A stretch of 64,000 bases of DNA. It comes from Bog-473 sp963706555 (GTDB lineage: Bacteria; Actinomycetota; Acidimicrobiia; Acidimicrobiales; RAAP-2). A program made the position numbers and the translations under genes. Location of the stretch: the NCBI GenBank assembly GCA_963706555.1, contig OY970164.1:434001-498000 (forward strand), written 5' to 3'. Below the pieces are notes generated by a model. The model was not told the DNA's origin, did not search any database, and was given only the letters and a program-made list of their open reading frames with translations. The first letter of the stretch is position 1. Every line of letters starts with the position of its first letter. Below, one piece after another: positions 7,904-16,235 of the stretch.

Positions 7904-9148
7904 ATGAGTGACCTGACCATCCTGAGGGCCGACCGATGGCTCGACATCGAGGCTGGCGAAGTGCGTTCTCCCGCCGTGATCGTGATCGACGGCAATCAGA
8001 TCGTGGCGGTGAACCCGACGGAGCTCCCGAGCCCCGCGACCGAAGTCGACCTCGGTGACGTGACGCTCCTGCCGGGCCTCATGGACATGGAGCTCAACAT
8101 GCTCATCGGAGGGCCGGGCGGTCCCGACGGATTGCCCGACCCGATGCACGGCGTGAAGGACTCACCGGTCTACCGGACCCTCCGGGGCGCCGTGAATTGC
8201 CGCACGACGCTGATGGCCGGCTTCACGACCGTGCGGAACCTGGGGCTCATGGTCTATACCGCCGGCTTCCTCCTCGACGTCGACCTGGCCCGCGCCGTCG
8301 ACCAGGGATGGTTCCCCGGGCCCCGCATCATCGCCGCCGGCCACGCCATCACTCCCACCGGTGGCCACCTCGACCCGACGATGTTCCAGGGCCTGGCGCC
8401 GGGCATCATGCCCCAGACCGTCGAGCAGGGCATCGCGAACGGGGTGCCTGAGGTCCGCAAGGCGGTGCGCTATCAGATCAAGTACGGCGTCAAGGTCATC
8501 AAGATCTCGGCGTCCGGTGGCGTCATGTCGTTCAGCACCGCGGCAGGAGCCCAGCAGTACTCCGACGAGGAGCTCGAAGCCATCGTCGACGAAGCGCACC
8601 GAGCCGGCCTGCGCGTCGCCGCGCATGCCCACGGCGATTCCGGCATCAGGGCGTGCATCCGGGCCGGGGTCGATTGCATCGAGCACGGGTCGATGGCCAG
8701 CGACGAAACCGTCGTGTTGATGGCCGAGAAGGGAACCTTCCTCGTCGGCACCTGCGCCCTGGCTGATCACATGGCCATCGACCGGATCCATCCGATTTTG
8801 CAGAAGAAAGCAGCCGAAATCTTTCCCCAGGCCCGGCAGATGCTGGCCAAGGCAATCACTGCCGGCGTCAAGATCGCCTGCGGCTCTGACGCGCCGGCCA
8901 TCCCCCACGGGTCCCAGGCCGACGAGCTGATCGCCATGGTGGATCGCGGCATGTCCCCGATGCAGGCATTGCGGGCGGCGACGATGACGAGTGCGGAGCT
9001 CATAGAGCGCGAGCATGACCTCGGCCGTCTCGCGCCGGGCTATCTCGCTGACATCGTCGCAGTCCCCGGCGACCCGTCCGAGGACGTCAAGGTCACGAAG
9101 AATGTGTCCTTCGTGATGAAGGACGGCCAGATCTACAAAGGCGCGTAG
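7904..9148 (+). CDS. amidohydrolase-superfamily protein with altered metal site
   Basis: The 414-residue protein has the amidohydrolase TIM-barrel layout with the flanking beta-sandwich. Conserved elements are the likely carboxylated Lys200 (IKIS), His241 and His243 (AAHAHG), His261 (IEHGS) and Asp329 (GSDAP). The HxH pair that normally follows the first strand (PGLxDxHxH) is replaced by Glu63 and Asn65 in GLMDMELNM, so two metal ligands are missing. Relatives include Xaa-Pro dipeptidases and imidazolonepropionase-like enzymes acting on amides or cyclic ureas. It may use a single metal, use Glu as a ligand, or be non-hydrolytic. GAGGAGG lies 7 bases before ATG. The MarR gene upstream may share its transcript. 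Confidence 0.8.
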   Translation: MSDLTILRADRWLDIEAGEVRSPAVIVIDGNQIVAVNPTELPSPATEVDLGDVTLLPGLMDMELNMLIGGPGGPDGLPDPMHGVKDSPVYRTLRGAVNCRTTLMAGFTTVRNLGLMVYTAGFLLDVDLARAVDQGWFPGPRIIAAGHAITPTGGHLDPTMFQGLAPGIMPQTVEQGIANGVPEVRKAVRYQIKYGVKVIKISASGGVMSFSTAAGAQQYSDEELEAIVDEAHRAGLRVAAHAHGDSGIRACIRAGVDCIEHGSMASDETVVLMAEKGTFLVGTCALADHMAIDRIHPILQKKAAEIFPQARQMLAKAITAGVKIACGSDAPAIPHGSQADELIAMVDRGMSPMQALRAATMTSAELIEREHDLGRLAPGYLADIVAVPGDPSEDVKVTKNVSFVMKDGQIYKGA

Positions 9149-9173
9149 CACGCGGAACCGGCCCTCGGGTCGA

Positions 9174-10268
9174 CTAGTCCGTGCATGTCCCGATGGTCCG
9201 GTGGATGAGGGAGATCAGAGCCCGCTGTCCCGCAACGTTCGGGTGCACATTGTCACCCGAGGGAAACCAATCGTTTGCGGGTTCAGCAGGGGAATGGTGC
9301 GACGCGGACAACGCCGCCCAGTTGGCAACCCGCACATCTGCACTCCGATGTCGGGAAGCTTGTGCCTTGATGATCGAATTGACGAGGTCCGCTTCGGTGA
9401 CATACGTCTGGCCCGCCCCGAATATCGGGGTCTCGTAGCTCGGGGCTGTCACCAGTACCGTGCACGGCACCACCGCGGACTCCTGCTCGATGAATTCGCC
9501 GATGTTCTTCGAGACTCCGTGCATGACCTCTCGGGCCAGGGCCGGGTCCGACATGGCGGATGCAAAGACCGCCCGAAGGGCATCGTCGGCGCCGAGTTCG
9601 ACCACGAGAACCGACGGGTGACTCGCCGCGAGGCCCCGGGCCGAATCGATTGCCCAGTTCCCACCGACGACCTTCAGCGGCCATGTCACGGGAGTGGCGT
9701 TCCATCCGTTCCCCGACGTGGCGCTTATCTGCCACGACTGCGCGTAGGACTGAGTCCCGAGCGCGTTCTTGACGACTGTCTGCGCGATGTTCGCGAACAC
9801 CGAATCGCCGATGACCGCGACCCTGTGTCGAGGGGTGGGGATGGCCGACAGATAGAGGATGCACTGTCCGTCCGGGGACAGAAGTTGCACCTTCTCGGTC
9901 GAGAATGTGGCGCTCCCGATATCGGGACCGCGTTTTCGGGCGGTCGCAGGCTTGCGGTGTGGGGAGGTCCACGACAGGACCCAGGGACGCAGGGCCCCTG
10001 CGGACAAGGCGGGGACGGTCGACTGCTCCCCCGTGCTCACGAGGCGGATCTCCGGTTTCTTTGCGCGTTCGGTGACCTGGTAGTGGGCGAACCATTTCGT
10101 CGATTGCCCGGCAGATCCCGGGACGACACACGTAGCGATCTTGCTCTTGCCCTTCACGGGCGTCATCCCCGAAGCAGCGGGGGCCCACTGCACAGCCAGC
10201 AGTGCGAGCGCCGCGACCACAAAACCGACTGTGGCGACGTTTCCGATCGATCGACGTCGGCGGCTCAT
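9174..10268 (-). CDS. secreted SGNH/GDSL-type hydrolase
   Basis: The 364-residue protein has an N-terminal signal peptide or anchor (arginines, then VATVGFVVAALALLAVQWA). Residues 35-145 form a beta-rich domain with three Cys. From about 149 an SGNH hydrolase domain follows: nucleophile Ser156 in VIGDSVF, an acidic block (ELGADD, where many relatives have GxND), and the catalytic pair Asp339/His342 in DNVHPN. Enzymes of this type remove or transfer acyl groups on polysaccharides or peptidoglycan outside the membrane. The Asp in place of the usual Asn in block III is unusual. It converges with the amidohydrolase gene and diverges from the secreted protein at 10412. Confidence 0.75.
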   Translation of the reverse strand: MSRRRRSIGNVATVGFVVAALALLAVQWAPAASGMTPVKGKSKIATCVVPGSAGQSTKWFAHYQVTERAKKPEIRLVSTGEQSTVPALSAGALRPWVLSWTSPHRKPATARKRGPDIGSATFSTEKVQLLSPDGQCILYLSAIPTPRHRVAVIGDSVFANIAQTVVKNALGTQSYAQSWQISATSGNGWNATPVTWPLKVVGGNWAIDSARGLAASHPSVLVVELGADDALRAVFASAMSDPALAREVMHGVSKNIGEFIEQESAVVPCTVLVTAPSYETPIFGAGQTYVTEADLVNSIIKAQASRHRSADVRVANWAALSASHHSPAEPANDWFPSGDNVHPNVAGQRALISLIHRTIGTCTD

Positions 10269-10399
10269 CGCGTCGCCGTTGCTGGGCCCATCTCAGCCCC
10301 TATCTGTCGATGAATCGGTCGTTCGCACCATAGCCCGGGTTCGCCGACGTTGGCCGCAGGCCCCATCAGGCCGGAAATGGGTGCCTGTGGGCCGTCATC

Positions 10400-10405
10400 T
10401 ACTCT
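10400..10405 (+). promoter_or_regulatory. -10 box of a leaderless promoter
   Basis: TACTCT, six bases, then the GTG start at 10412. No ribosome-binding sequence is visible before the GTG. Confidence 0.4.
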
Positions 10406-10411
10406 TCTGGG

Positions 10412-11155
10412 GTGCCGAGGCTCAAATCTCTTCGGGTCAGGCCGACGGCGGCGGCGCTTGCCCTCGTCACTCTCGCGTCCGCTGGTTGGTCCTCCGCTGC
10501 CGGCGCCGCGGCAACGGCTGCACCAACGAAGCAAGGGACGACCACGATCGATCCCGGCCAGGTCGTTCTGCGACGGACCGACTTCCCCAGTGGCTGGATC
10601 TCGAGATCGGGGGATCCGAGCACCGATGACAAGAAATTCGCGCGGCAGTTGGGGCTCTGCCTGGGACATGACTCGACCCTCCTTTCAGGTCTCAGCCCGA
10701 CAACTCGCAGATCCCGCTTCGTCGTTGCCGCGGGCGAACAGTCGGTGCAGGACACGGTGAGCGTGGCCAAGACCGCAGGCCTCGCGAAGACGGCTGTCGG
10801 TGCCACGCAGAGTGCCAAAGCCCCTCGATGTATCCGCCAGGTGGTCGTGGGCGCGATCAGGGACGTCATCCGGGCATCCGGTGCGACGGCGGCCACCATC
10901 GGAGATGTCGCCGTGACCGAGATCCCCTTTTCGAATTCCGGCAATGCTGCCCAAGCGTTCCGCATCGAGACCCCCGTCAAGGGCGGGACGACCACGACGA
11001 ACGTCTTCGTCGATCTGTATTACATCCAGCAGGGTCGCGCCGTCGTGACCCTTGCGTGCACGGGAACCGGCAACCCGTGCCCACCCCAGTTCGAACACCA
11101 CCTCACGTCGACCCTGATCGGGCGCCTCCGGCGATCCTCTCCCTCGGCGACATGA
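10412..11155 (+). CDS. secreted or membrane-anchored protein of unknown function
   Basis: The 247-residue protein begins with a Sec-type signal peptide (PRLKSLRVRPTAAALALVTL, cleavage likely near an Ala-rich AAGAAATAA). The rest is soluble, with a repeated Thr/Val-rich beta pattern. Four cysteines (LCLGH, PRCIR, LACTG, NPCPP) could form disulfides outside the cell. No catalytic motif or known domain is recognisable to me. The last third (VDLYYIQQGRAVVTLACTG) resembles beta-strands of small periplasmic sensor or PknH-like domains, but only loosely. It diverges from the SGNH hydrolase gene, with 143 bases between them. Confidence 0.6.
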   Translation: MPRLKSLRVRPTAAALALVTLASAGWSSAAGAAATAAPTKQGTTTIDPGQVVLRRTDFPSGWISRSGDPSTDDKKFARQLGLCLGHDSTLLSGLSPTTRRSRFVVAAGEQSVQDTVSVAKTAGLAKTAVGATQSAKAPRCIRQVVVGAIRDVIRASGATAATIGDVAVTEIPFSNSGNAAQAFRIETPVKGGTTTTNVFVDLYYIQQGRAVVTLACTGTGNPCPPQFEHHLTSTLIGRLRRSSPSAT

Positions 11156-11251
11156 GGCCATCGCCGCGGCCAGGCAGCATGAGATCATCGTCGCGGCCAG
11201 ACGGGCGACGGCACGGCCGGACGGACAGTGGTCTCCCGGCCCACCTGTTGG

Positions 11252-11257
11252 TACGAT
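11252..11257 (+). promoter_or_regulatory. -10 box of a leaderless promoter for the VOC gene
   Basis: TACGAT, seven bases, then ATG at 11265. The box overlaps an earlier in-frame ATG at 11256, so the downstream ATG is the better start. Confidence 0.45.
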
Positions 11258-11264
11258 GCGCGAC

Positions 11265-11627
11265 ATGCTCCGACTCCACCATGTGAACCTCTCGATTCCC
11301 GTCGATGGAGCTGACGCCGAGGCGGCGTTCCTCGTCGACTTCCTGAACTACGAACGCATGGAGCTGACGCCGGGCACGCCACCGCAGGCCAAGTGGTTCG
11401 CCGGCGAGGACGGCACGCAGATCCATCTCAGCGAGGACCCCGAGCATCACCCCTCGTCCCGCGCACATGTCGCAGTTGACCTCGGGGACTCGCTCGGCGA
11501 ACTCCGGGCCAAATTCGACAAGTCCGACTACGAGTACAAGACGTTCGACGGGCCCGCCGGCCCGACGCTCTTCTGCCAGGACCCGGCCGGGAACCGATGG
11601 GAGTTGCGCGGCAACCTCGTCGACTGA
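11265..11627 (+). CDS. VOC-family (glyoxalase/dioxygenase fold) protein
   Basis: The 120-residue single-domain protein has two beta-alpha-beta-beta-beta modules. Metal-ligand candidates are His in RLHHVNL at the start, His in QIHLSE, and Glu in RWELRGN near the end, which fits the VOC fold (glyoxalase I, fosfomycin resistance, extradiol dioxygenase). The closing FCQDPAGNRWEL is typical of the family. Substrate cannot be predicted. The start at 11265 is preferred over 11256 because a TACGAT box lies seven bases before it. The gene ends 3 bases from the convergent thioesterase gene. Confidence 0.75.
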   Translation: MLRLHHVNLSIPVDGADAEAAFLVDFLNYERMELTPGTPPQAKWFAGEDGTQIHLSEDPEHHPSSRAHVAVDLGDSLGELRAKFDKSDYEYKTFDGPAGPTLFCQDPAGNRWELRGNLVD

Positions 11628-11630
11628 GGC

Positions 11631-12062
11631 TCAGCCCAGGGTTTCGCCGATCCACGCCGGAAGCCGTACCGCCTTCCCGGCGCTGTCGACGCACCCGTGC
11701 ACGGTGACCGCCGTCGCCCGGACCTCTTCGGCGACGGTGAGCAGATACGCCAACTGAAACGTGGCCCGGCTCACCGCGCCCGGCATGAGATGCACAGCAA
11801 CGACTTCGTCGAACAACAGAGGCCGTCGATACTGCACCGACACTTCGACGACGGCGAAGTTGTGACCGTCCTCACGCACCTCGCTGTACGGATGCCCGAG
11901 GTGGCGCAGGTACTCGACCCGTGCTTCCTCGAGGTACGGCAGGTAGGCCGCATGATGCACGATCCCCATGGCGTCGGTCTCCGCAAATCGCGTCCGGATC
12001 CGGTGCGCGAACGGGTAGTCGCCCGGCTGTCGGGACGGCTCGAGTGACTGGCGCAGCGCCAC
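11631..12062 (-). CDS. acyl-CoA thioesterase, 4HBT/YbgC hot-dog family
   Basis: The 143-residue hot-dog protein carries the 4HBT signature RFAETDAMGIVHHAAYLPY, with the catalytic Asp in ETDAMG. The strand SVQYRRPLLFDEVV is also typical. Such enzymes hydrolyse short or medium acyl-CoAs, or 4-hydroxybenzoyl-CoA. The GTG start lies 3 bases after the stop of the upstream hot-dog gene (TGA-CGC-GTG), so translation is likely coupled. The pair probably acts on CoA thioesters in fatty-acid or aromatic catabolism. Confidence 0.8.
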   Translation of the reverse strand: MALRQSLEPSRQPGDYPFAHRIRTRFAETDAMGIVHHAAYLPYLEEARVEYLRHLGHPYSEVREDGHNFAVVEVSVQYRRPLLFDEVVAVHLMPGAVSRATFQLAYLLTVAEEVRATAVTVHGCVDSAGKAVRLPAWIGETLG

Positions 12063-12065
12063 GCG

Positions 12066-12776
12066 TCAATCCGTGACGCGGCGCACCGCGTGGTCGTACG
12101 CGGCTCGTCGCCCCGCGGCCATCCGGTCGACATCGGTCCGGTCGAAGATGGCGAACTCAGCCTCGGCCTCGACGGTGGTCGTCCCCCCCTGGATGATGTG
12201 CCCCTCGCTGAAGACCCGCCGTTCCGTCGCTCCCGTGACCCAACCTTCGAAGACCGTGTCCTCACCGATCAAGGTGGGACGCCGATACCGCAGGCTCAAT
12301 CGCACCGTCGGTCCACTCGTTCCCGCGATGGTATTCGCGGCAGAAAAAACGATGTCGAACGCGGCGGCCAATGCGCCGCCGTGCACGCATCCCGGCGCTC
12401 CCTCGTAGGCCACGTTGAAACTGGCGCGTCCGATGGCCTTCGGGGGCTCAGCGGTGAGGTGCACCGGGAGGGCCAACGGGTTGAAGCGGCCGACGGCGAT
12501 GTCGAAGGGCATCGAGTCCTGAGCGAACGACCCACCGGAAGGACCTTCTTCGGGCGGTGCGTAGCGTGGCAGTGGCACATCGGGGAGACGAGCCTCCAAC
12601 CGGTCGGCCACTGCGGCCAGTTGCGCCGTCAGCTCGGCCGTTTCACGCGGAGAGGGTGCAGTGCTCACCGACAAGCGGATGAGGCGGCGCAACTCGTCGG
12701 CGAGGGCCTGCGCCTCCTCCGTCCTTCCCTGCAGGCCCGGATGACGTTCGACAAACGGCAAAGGTTCGGTTTCCAC
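12066..12776 (-). CDS. PaaI-type hot-dog thioesterase with N-terminal helical extension
   Basis: This 236-residue protein has a PaaI-like hot-dog domain in the second half, with the motif GCVHGGALAAAFD, which holds the active-site HGG turn and Asp. The first 70 residues are a charged helical region (AQALADELRRLIRL onward) not part of the fold. It may help oligomerisation. The GTG start at 12774-12776 has a TACTGT box nine bases upstream, suggesting a very short leader. It is the first gene of a two-gene unit with the YbgC-like thioesterase. Confidence 0.72.
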   Translation of the reverse strand: METEPLPFVERHPGLQGRTEEAQALADELRRLIRLSVSTAPSPRETAELTAQLAAVADRLEARLPDVPLPRYAPPEEGPSGGSFAQDSMPFDIAVGRFNPLALPVHLTAEPPKAIGRASFNVAYEGAPGCVHGGALAAAFDIVFSAANTIAGTSGPTVRLSLRYRRPTLIGEDTVFEGWVTGATERRVFSEGHIIQGGTTTVEAEAEFAIFDRTDVDRMAAGRRAAYDHAVRRVTD

Positions 12777-12828
12777 AGTGGGCGAACAGTACCGCCGCGG
12801 GCGATGCTGACGACATTCCCCGAGTGTC

Positions 12829-13203
12829 TCAGGCTGCCTGGGTCAGCGAGAGGGTGTTGCCCTCGCTGTCGGGGAACCAGGCGACGCGGTCCCCCGATGG
12901 TGCTCTCCAGATGCCTGCTTCGTCCTGCCCCATCCCCACGTAGCGATGCATGCTGATCCCGGCCGCCGTCAGTGCCTCCACCGCTGCGTCGATCGAGGCC
13001 ACCTCCCAACCGAGCACCGTGAATGATGGAGGGTCATAGCCATCGACAACCGCCAGACGCACCGTCGTCCCGTTGGACCCCAGCATGCACCCGTAGTCGT
13101 CGGCGTGGCGCACTTCGAGCCCCAATGTGCCGACGTAGAACTCCTGGGCGCGGGCCAGGTCGCTCACCGGCACGAACGCCATCAGGCTCGCAGCGTGCAA
13201 CAT
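12829..13203 (-). CDS. VOC-family protein (glyoxalase/bleomycin-resistance fold)
   Basis: The 124-residue protein has the VOC beta-alpha-beta pattern: FVPVSDLARAQEFY at the N-terminus (classical start of the first module) and WFPDSEGNTLSLTQ at the end. His at the usual first metal position is replaced by Val in AFVPV, so binding or resistance roles are as likely as metal catalysis. GAGGAGGGT is placed 4-5 bases before ATG. It stands alone between the thioesterase pair and the divergent DUF3151 gene. Confidence 0.75.
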   Translation of the reverse strand: MLHAASLMAFVPVSDLARAQEFYVGTLGLEVRHADDYGCMLGSNGTTVRLAVVDGYDPPSFTVLGWEVASIDAAVEALTAAGISMHRYVGMGQDEAGIWRAPSGDRVAWFPDSEGNTLSLTQAA

Positions 13204-13264
13204 GAGACCCTCCTCGCGGCGGCGTTCTCGCTGATGTCTCGACCGCCCGGCGCAGTCTCGTCCC

Positions 13265-13270
13265 TAACAT
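13265..13270 (+). promoter_or_regulatory. -10 box of a leaderless promoter for the DUF3151 gene
   Basis: TAACAT, six bases (GACGTC), then ATG at 13277. There is no purine-rich ribosome-binding site. Confidence 0.5.
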
Positions 13271-13276
13271 GACGTC

Positions 13277-13717
13277 ATGGCCACCGAACACTCCGTCCAA
13301 TTCACCAGCGGCAGTCCCGAGACGGTGCTGGACCCGATCAGCGCCGAATTGGATGAGGCGCTCCGGGCCGCGATGGCCCTCCCCCCGGCCGAGCGCCGGG
13401 ATGCCGTCTCGGCCGTGGCGGCTTCTGACCCCCGTTGCCTCCAGGCCTGGGCCACCCTGGCCGAGCTGGCCGACGCCCCCATCGATCAGTACGCCTTCGC
13501 CCGGGTCGGCTATCACCGTGGGCTCGATTCGTTGCGGGCCGCCGGATGGCGGGGGTCGGGCTACGTCCGCTGGCGTCACCTCTCGAATCGGGGCTTCCTC
13601 CGATCGCTCCATGCGCTCGAGACCGCGGCCGCAGCCATCGGAGAGGTCGAAGAAGAGCAGCGCTGCGCCCTTTTCCTGCGGCAGCTTGACCCCGAGTGGA
13701 CTTCCCGGGCGTTGTAG
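13277..13717 (+). CDS. DUF3151 family protein
   Basis: The 146-residue soluble, mostly helical protein matches the actinobacterial DUF3151 family. It has AFARVGYHRGLDSLRAAGWRG in the middle and NRGFLRSLHALETAAAAIGE with an ERC-like block (EEQRCALFLRQLDP) near the C-terminus. The helical-pair layout resembles TPR-like repeats. The family has no established function. The stop overlaps the first base of the palindrome that precedes the MarR gene, so the next gene has its own promoter inside the end of this one. Confidence 0.8.
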   Translation: MATEHSVQFTSGSPETVLDPISAELDEALRAAMALPPAERRDAVSAVAASDPRCLQAWATLAELADAPIDQYAFARVGYHRGLDSLRAAGWRGSGYVRWRHLSNRGFLRSLHALETAAAAIGEVEEEQRCALFLRQLDPEWTSRAL

Positions 13718-13739
13718 TTAGAGTCTCTAACTGTATGAT
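13712..13739 (+). promoter_or_regulatory. MarR/ABC exporter promoter with perfect operator palindrome
   Basis: A -35 like TTGTAG (13712-13717) and a -10 TATGAT (13734-13739) are 16 bases apart. Between them is the perfect 15-base palindrome GTTAGAG-T-CTCTAAC (13717-13731). The -10 is seven bases before the ATG at 13747, so the mRNA would be leaderless. A dimer on this palindrome would occlude RNA polymerase, as expected for MarR autorepression. Confidence 0.65.
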
Positions 13740-13746
13740 GGTCTAA

Positions 13747-14226
13747 ATGACTTTTTCGCATTCCACCGTGACGACGACGCGACAAATCGGTGACCGGCCG
13801 AGCGTGGGCACCTACGGGCGGGTCACCGCCTGGCTGTCCAAGCGGGTCGAATTCGCCCTGGCGCAGATGGACCTGACCCTGCCGCAGTATCGGGTCCTGG
13901 GCATTCTGGCCGAGGGCTCCGCCGCCGCCTCGGGGCTGGCCGGTCGCCTGGCCGTCCGCCCCTCGTCGGTCACCGCGATCATCGACGGCCTGTTGGCCAG
14001 GGGCCTCGTCGACCGCCGGCACGAGGAGGGCGACCGCCGCCGCATCGCGCTCCGCCTCACCGACGAAGGGGCGCGCACCGTGGCCCAGGCCGACCTCGCG
14101 GTCGACGCCTACCTGGCCTCGATCGCCGCGCACCTCCCCGACGAGGACGGCGCGATGGTCCTGCGCTCCCTCGAGTTGTGGGGACAGGCACTGGCCAACT
14201 TCCACCAGGCCCGGAAATCACAGTGA
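13747..14226 (+). CDS. MarR-family regulator of the adjacent ABC exporter
   Basis: The 159-residue winged-helix protein has a recognition region around residues 70-85 (RLAVRPSSVTAIIDGLLARGLV) and the wing RRHEEGDRRRIALRLTDEG with the DRR pattern of MarR. The gene overlaps the first ABC exporter gene by 4 bases (GTGA), so the two are translated together. A perfect palindrome sits in its promoter. The likely role is a drug or metabolite sensor that represses the exporter operon and itself. Confidence 0.9.
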   Translation: MTFSHSTVTTTRQIGDRPSVGTYGRVTAWLSKRVEFALAQMDLTLPQYRVLGILAEGSAAASGLAGRLAVRPSSVTAIIDGLLARGLVDRRHEEGDRRRIALRLTDEGARTVAQADLAVDAYLASIAAHLPDEDGAMVLRSLELWGQALANFHQARKSQ

Positions 14227-16235
14227 GCACCACCGAGCACCAGGTCGCCGGCGCAGGCTCCGACGACGGGCACGGCGAAACGACCACGCCGACAACGACG
14301 CCGACGGAAGCTCCCGCACCCGAGGTGCGGCTCCAGCCGCTTGCCGCCTACGTGCCGATGGGCGTCACGAGCAGCTACAAGCCGCCAAGGGCCGGCGTCG
14401 ACCCCGACACGACCAAGACGTGGATCAAGCGCGCCTACCCGATCGTCAAATCGCACAAGGGACACTTTCTGGTCGCCCTCATCCTGTCCTTCGTGGGCCT
14501 CGTGCTGCAGTTGCAGATCCCCCAGCTCCTCAGCGACGCCATCGACAACTCGCTCGGCAAGGACCCGACGGTTCCCCTGCATTTCTACGTGTACTGGATC
14601 CTGGTCCTGGGCGTGATCGGCGCCATCGCGGGCTATTTCTCACGGACGTCGCTCTTCAAGGTGGCCTACGACATCGAGTACGACCTGCGCAACGGCATCT
14701 ACGAGCATCTCACCCGGATGTCGTTCCCCTTCTACGACCGCGTGCAGTCGGGACAGCTGATATCGCGCGCCAACTCGGACATCCGCTCCGTGCAGATGTA
14801 CCTCACTTTCGCCCCACTGATTGTCGTCCAGTGCTCCATCGCGGTCGTGGCCTTCGGCTACATGCTCGCCACGAGCGTGCCGCTGGCGTTCGTGGCGATG
14901 GCCACCATGCCGCTCATCTACTGGAGCGGCGTGCGCATGCGCAGGAGCCTCTTTCCGGTGTCATGGTTGATCCAATCCCGCTTGGCCGACGTGGCCACCG
15001 TGGTCGACGAGAACACCAACGGCGTGCGCGTGGTCAAGTCGTTCGCGGCCGAAGAGCAACAACTCAGGAAAATGGCGACCGCCGCCGAAAAGGTGCAGTG
15101 GTCCTACGTGAAGGATGCCGATCTGCGGGCCCGCTTTTCCCCCCTGATCCAGAACCTGTCACAGGTGGGCCTCGTCTTCGTCCTCGTGCTCGGCGGGTAC
15201 CTGGTCATCCACGGTCAGCTCGAGCTGGGGGCAATCCTCAAGTTCAACATCTACCTGCTCATGATGCAGGCACCGTTCATGATGCTCGGCATGCTGATCA
15301 TGATGGGCCAGCGCGCCGCCGCCTCGGCCGGTCGTATCTACGAGATTCTCGACGAGACCGCCACCATCGTCGATCGGCCTGGCGCTATCGACCTCGTGGA
15401 CAGCGCCGGTGACGTCCGCTTCGACCATGCGTCCTTTGCCTACGGCACGGCGAGCCGGGTCGCGCTCTCGGTCGAAGACGGCGGGAACCCCGACGTGCTC
15501 TCCGACTTCAACCTGCACCTGCGCTCTGGTGAGACGGTCGCACTCGTCGGTCGGACAGGGAGCGGCAAGTCCACCGTGGCGCGGCTCATGGCCCGGTTCT
15601 ACGACGTCACCGGTGGCGCAGTCCTGGTCGACGGCCACGACGTGCGCGATCTCACCTTGACGAGCCTGCGCGCCAACATCGGGGTGGTCCTCGACGAGCC
15701 TTTCCTGTTCTCTGTCTCCATTCGCGACAACATCGCGTACGGGCGTCCCGACGCCACCGACGAGGAGGTCGCCGCCGCCGCCGTCGCAGCCGGTGCCGAC
15801 GGGTTCATCGGACGCCTGGCCGAGGGCTACGACACGGTGGTCGGCGAGCGCGGCTACACACTCTCGGGAGGGCAGCGACAGCGCATCGCCATCGCGCGGG
15901 CGCTTCTGATCAACCCGCCCATCCTCATCCTCGATGACGCCACGAGTGCCATCGACGTCAAGGTGGAGCAAAGGATCCACTCCGGTTTACGTGTGCTCAT
16001 GGAAGATCGGACCACCCTGATTGTGGCGCACCGCCTCTCGACCATCAGCCTGGCGGACCGGGTCGTGTTGCTCGACCGCGGGCAGATCGTGGCCGACGGC
16101 ACCCACATCGAGCTCTTGGCATCGACGCCGCTCTACTCGGAGATCCTGGCCCAGGCCGCCGCAGTCGACGAGGCGGATGCAGCGGAGGGCGACAGCGATC
16201 TCGGCACTGACGTCCCCGTGACGGGGGGTCGCTGA
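14223..16235 (+). CDS. ABC exporter half-transporter, degenerate ATP site
   Basis: The 670-residue protein has six transmembrane helices (about residues 80-360) and a C-terminal ATPase. The ATPase has Walker A GRTGSGKST, signature LSGGQRQR and H-loop AHRLST. After Walker B the catalytic Glu is Asp (LILDDATSAID), and the Q-loop Gln is replaced (VVLDEPFLFS). These changes mark the degenerate site of heterodimeric exporters such as TM287/288 or BmrCD. The GTG at 14223 overlaps the MarR stop; an earlier in-frame ATG lies inside the MarR gene. An N-terminal extension of about 60 polar residues precedes the first helix. The partner gene follows with a 1-base overlap. Confidence 0.88.
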   Translation: MSTTEHQVAGAGSDDGHGETTTPTTTPTEAPAPEVRLQPLAAYVPMGVTSSYKPPRAGVDPDTTKTWIKRAYPIVKSHKGHFLVALILSFVGLVLQLQIPQLLSDAIDNSLGKDPTVPLHFYVYWILVLGVIGAIAGYFSRTSLFKVAYDIEYDLRNGIYEHLTRMSFPFYDRVQSGQLISRANSDIRSVQMYLTFAPLIVVQCSIAVVAFGYMLATSVPLAFVAMATMPLIYWSGVRMRRSLFPVSWLIQSRLADVATVVDENTNGVRVVKSFAAEEQQLRKMATAAEKVQWSYVKDADLRARFSPLIQNLSQVGLVFVLVLGGYLVIHGQLELGAILKFNIYLLMMQAPFMMLGMLIMMGQRAAASAGRIYEILDETATIVDRPGAIDLVDSAGDVRFDHASFAYGTASRVALSVEDGGNPDVLSDFNLHLRSGETVALVGRTGSGKSTVARLMARFYDVTGGAVLVDGHDVRDLTLTSLRANIGVVLDEPFLFSVSIRDNIAYGRPDATDEEVAAAAVAAGADGFIGRLAEGYDTVVGERGYTLSGGQRQRIAIARALLINPPILILDDATSAIDVKVEQRIHSGLRVLMEDRTTLIVAHRLSTISLADRVVLLDRGQIVADGTHIELLASTPLYSEILAQAAAVDEADAAEGDSDLGTDVPVTGGR

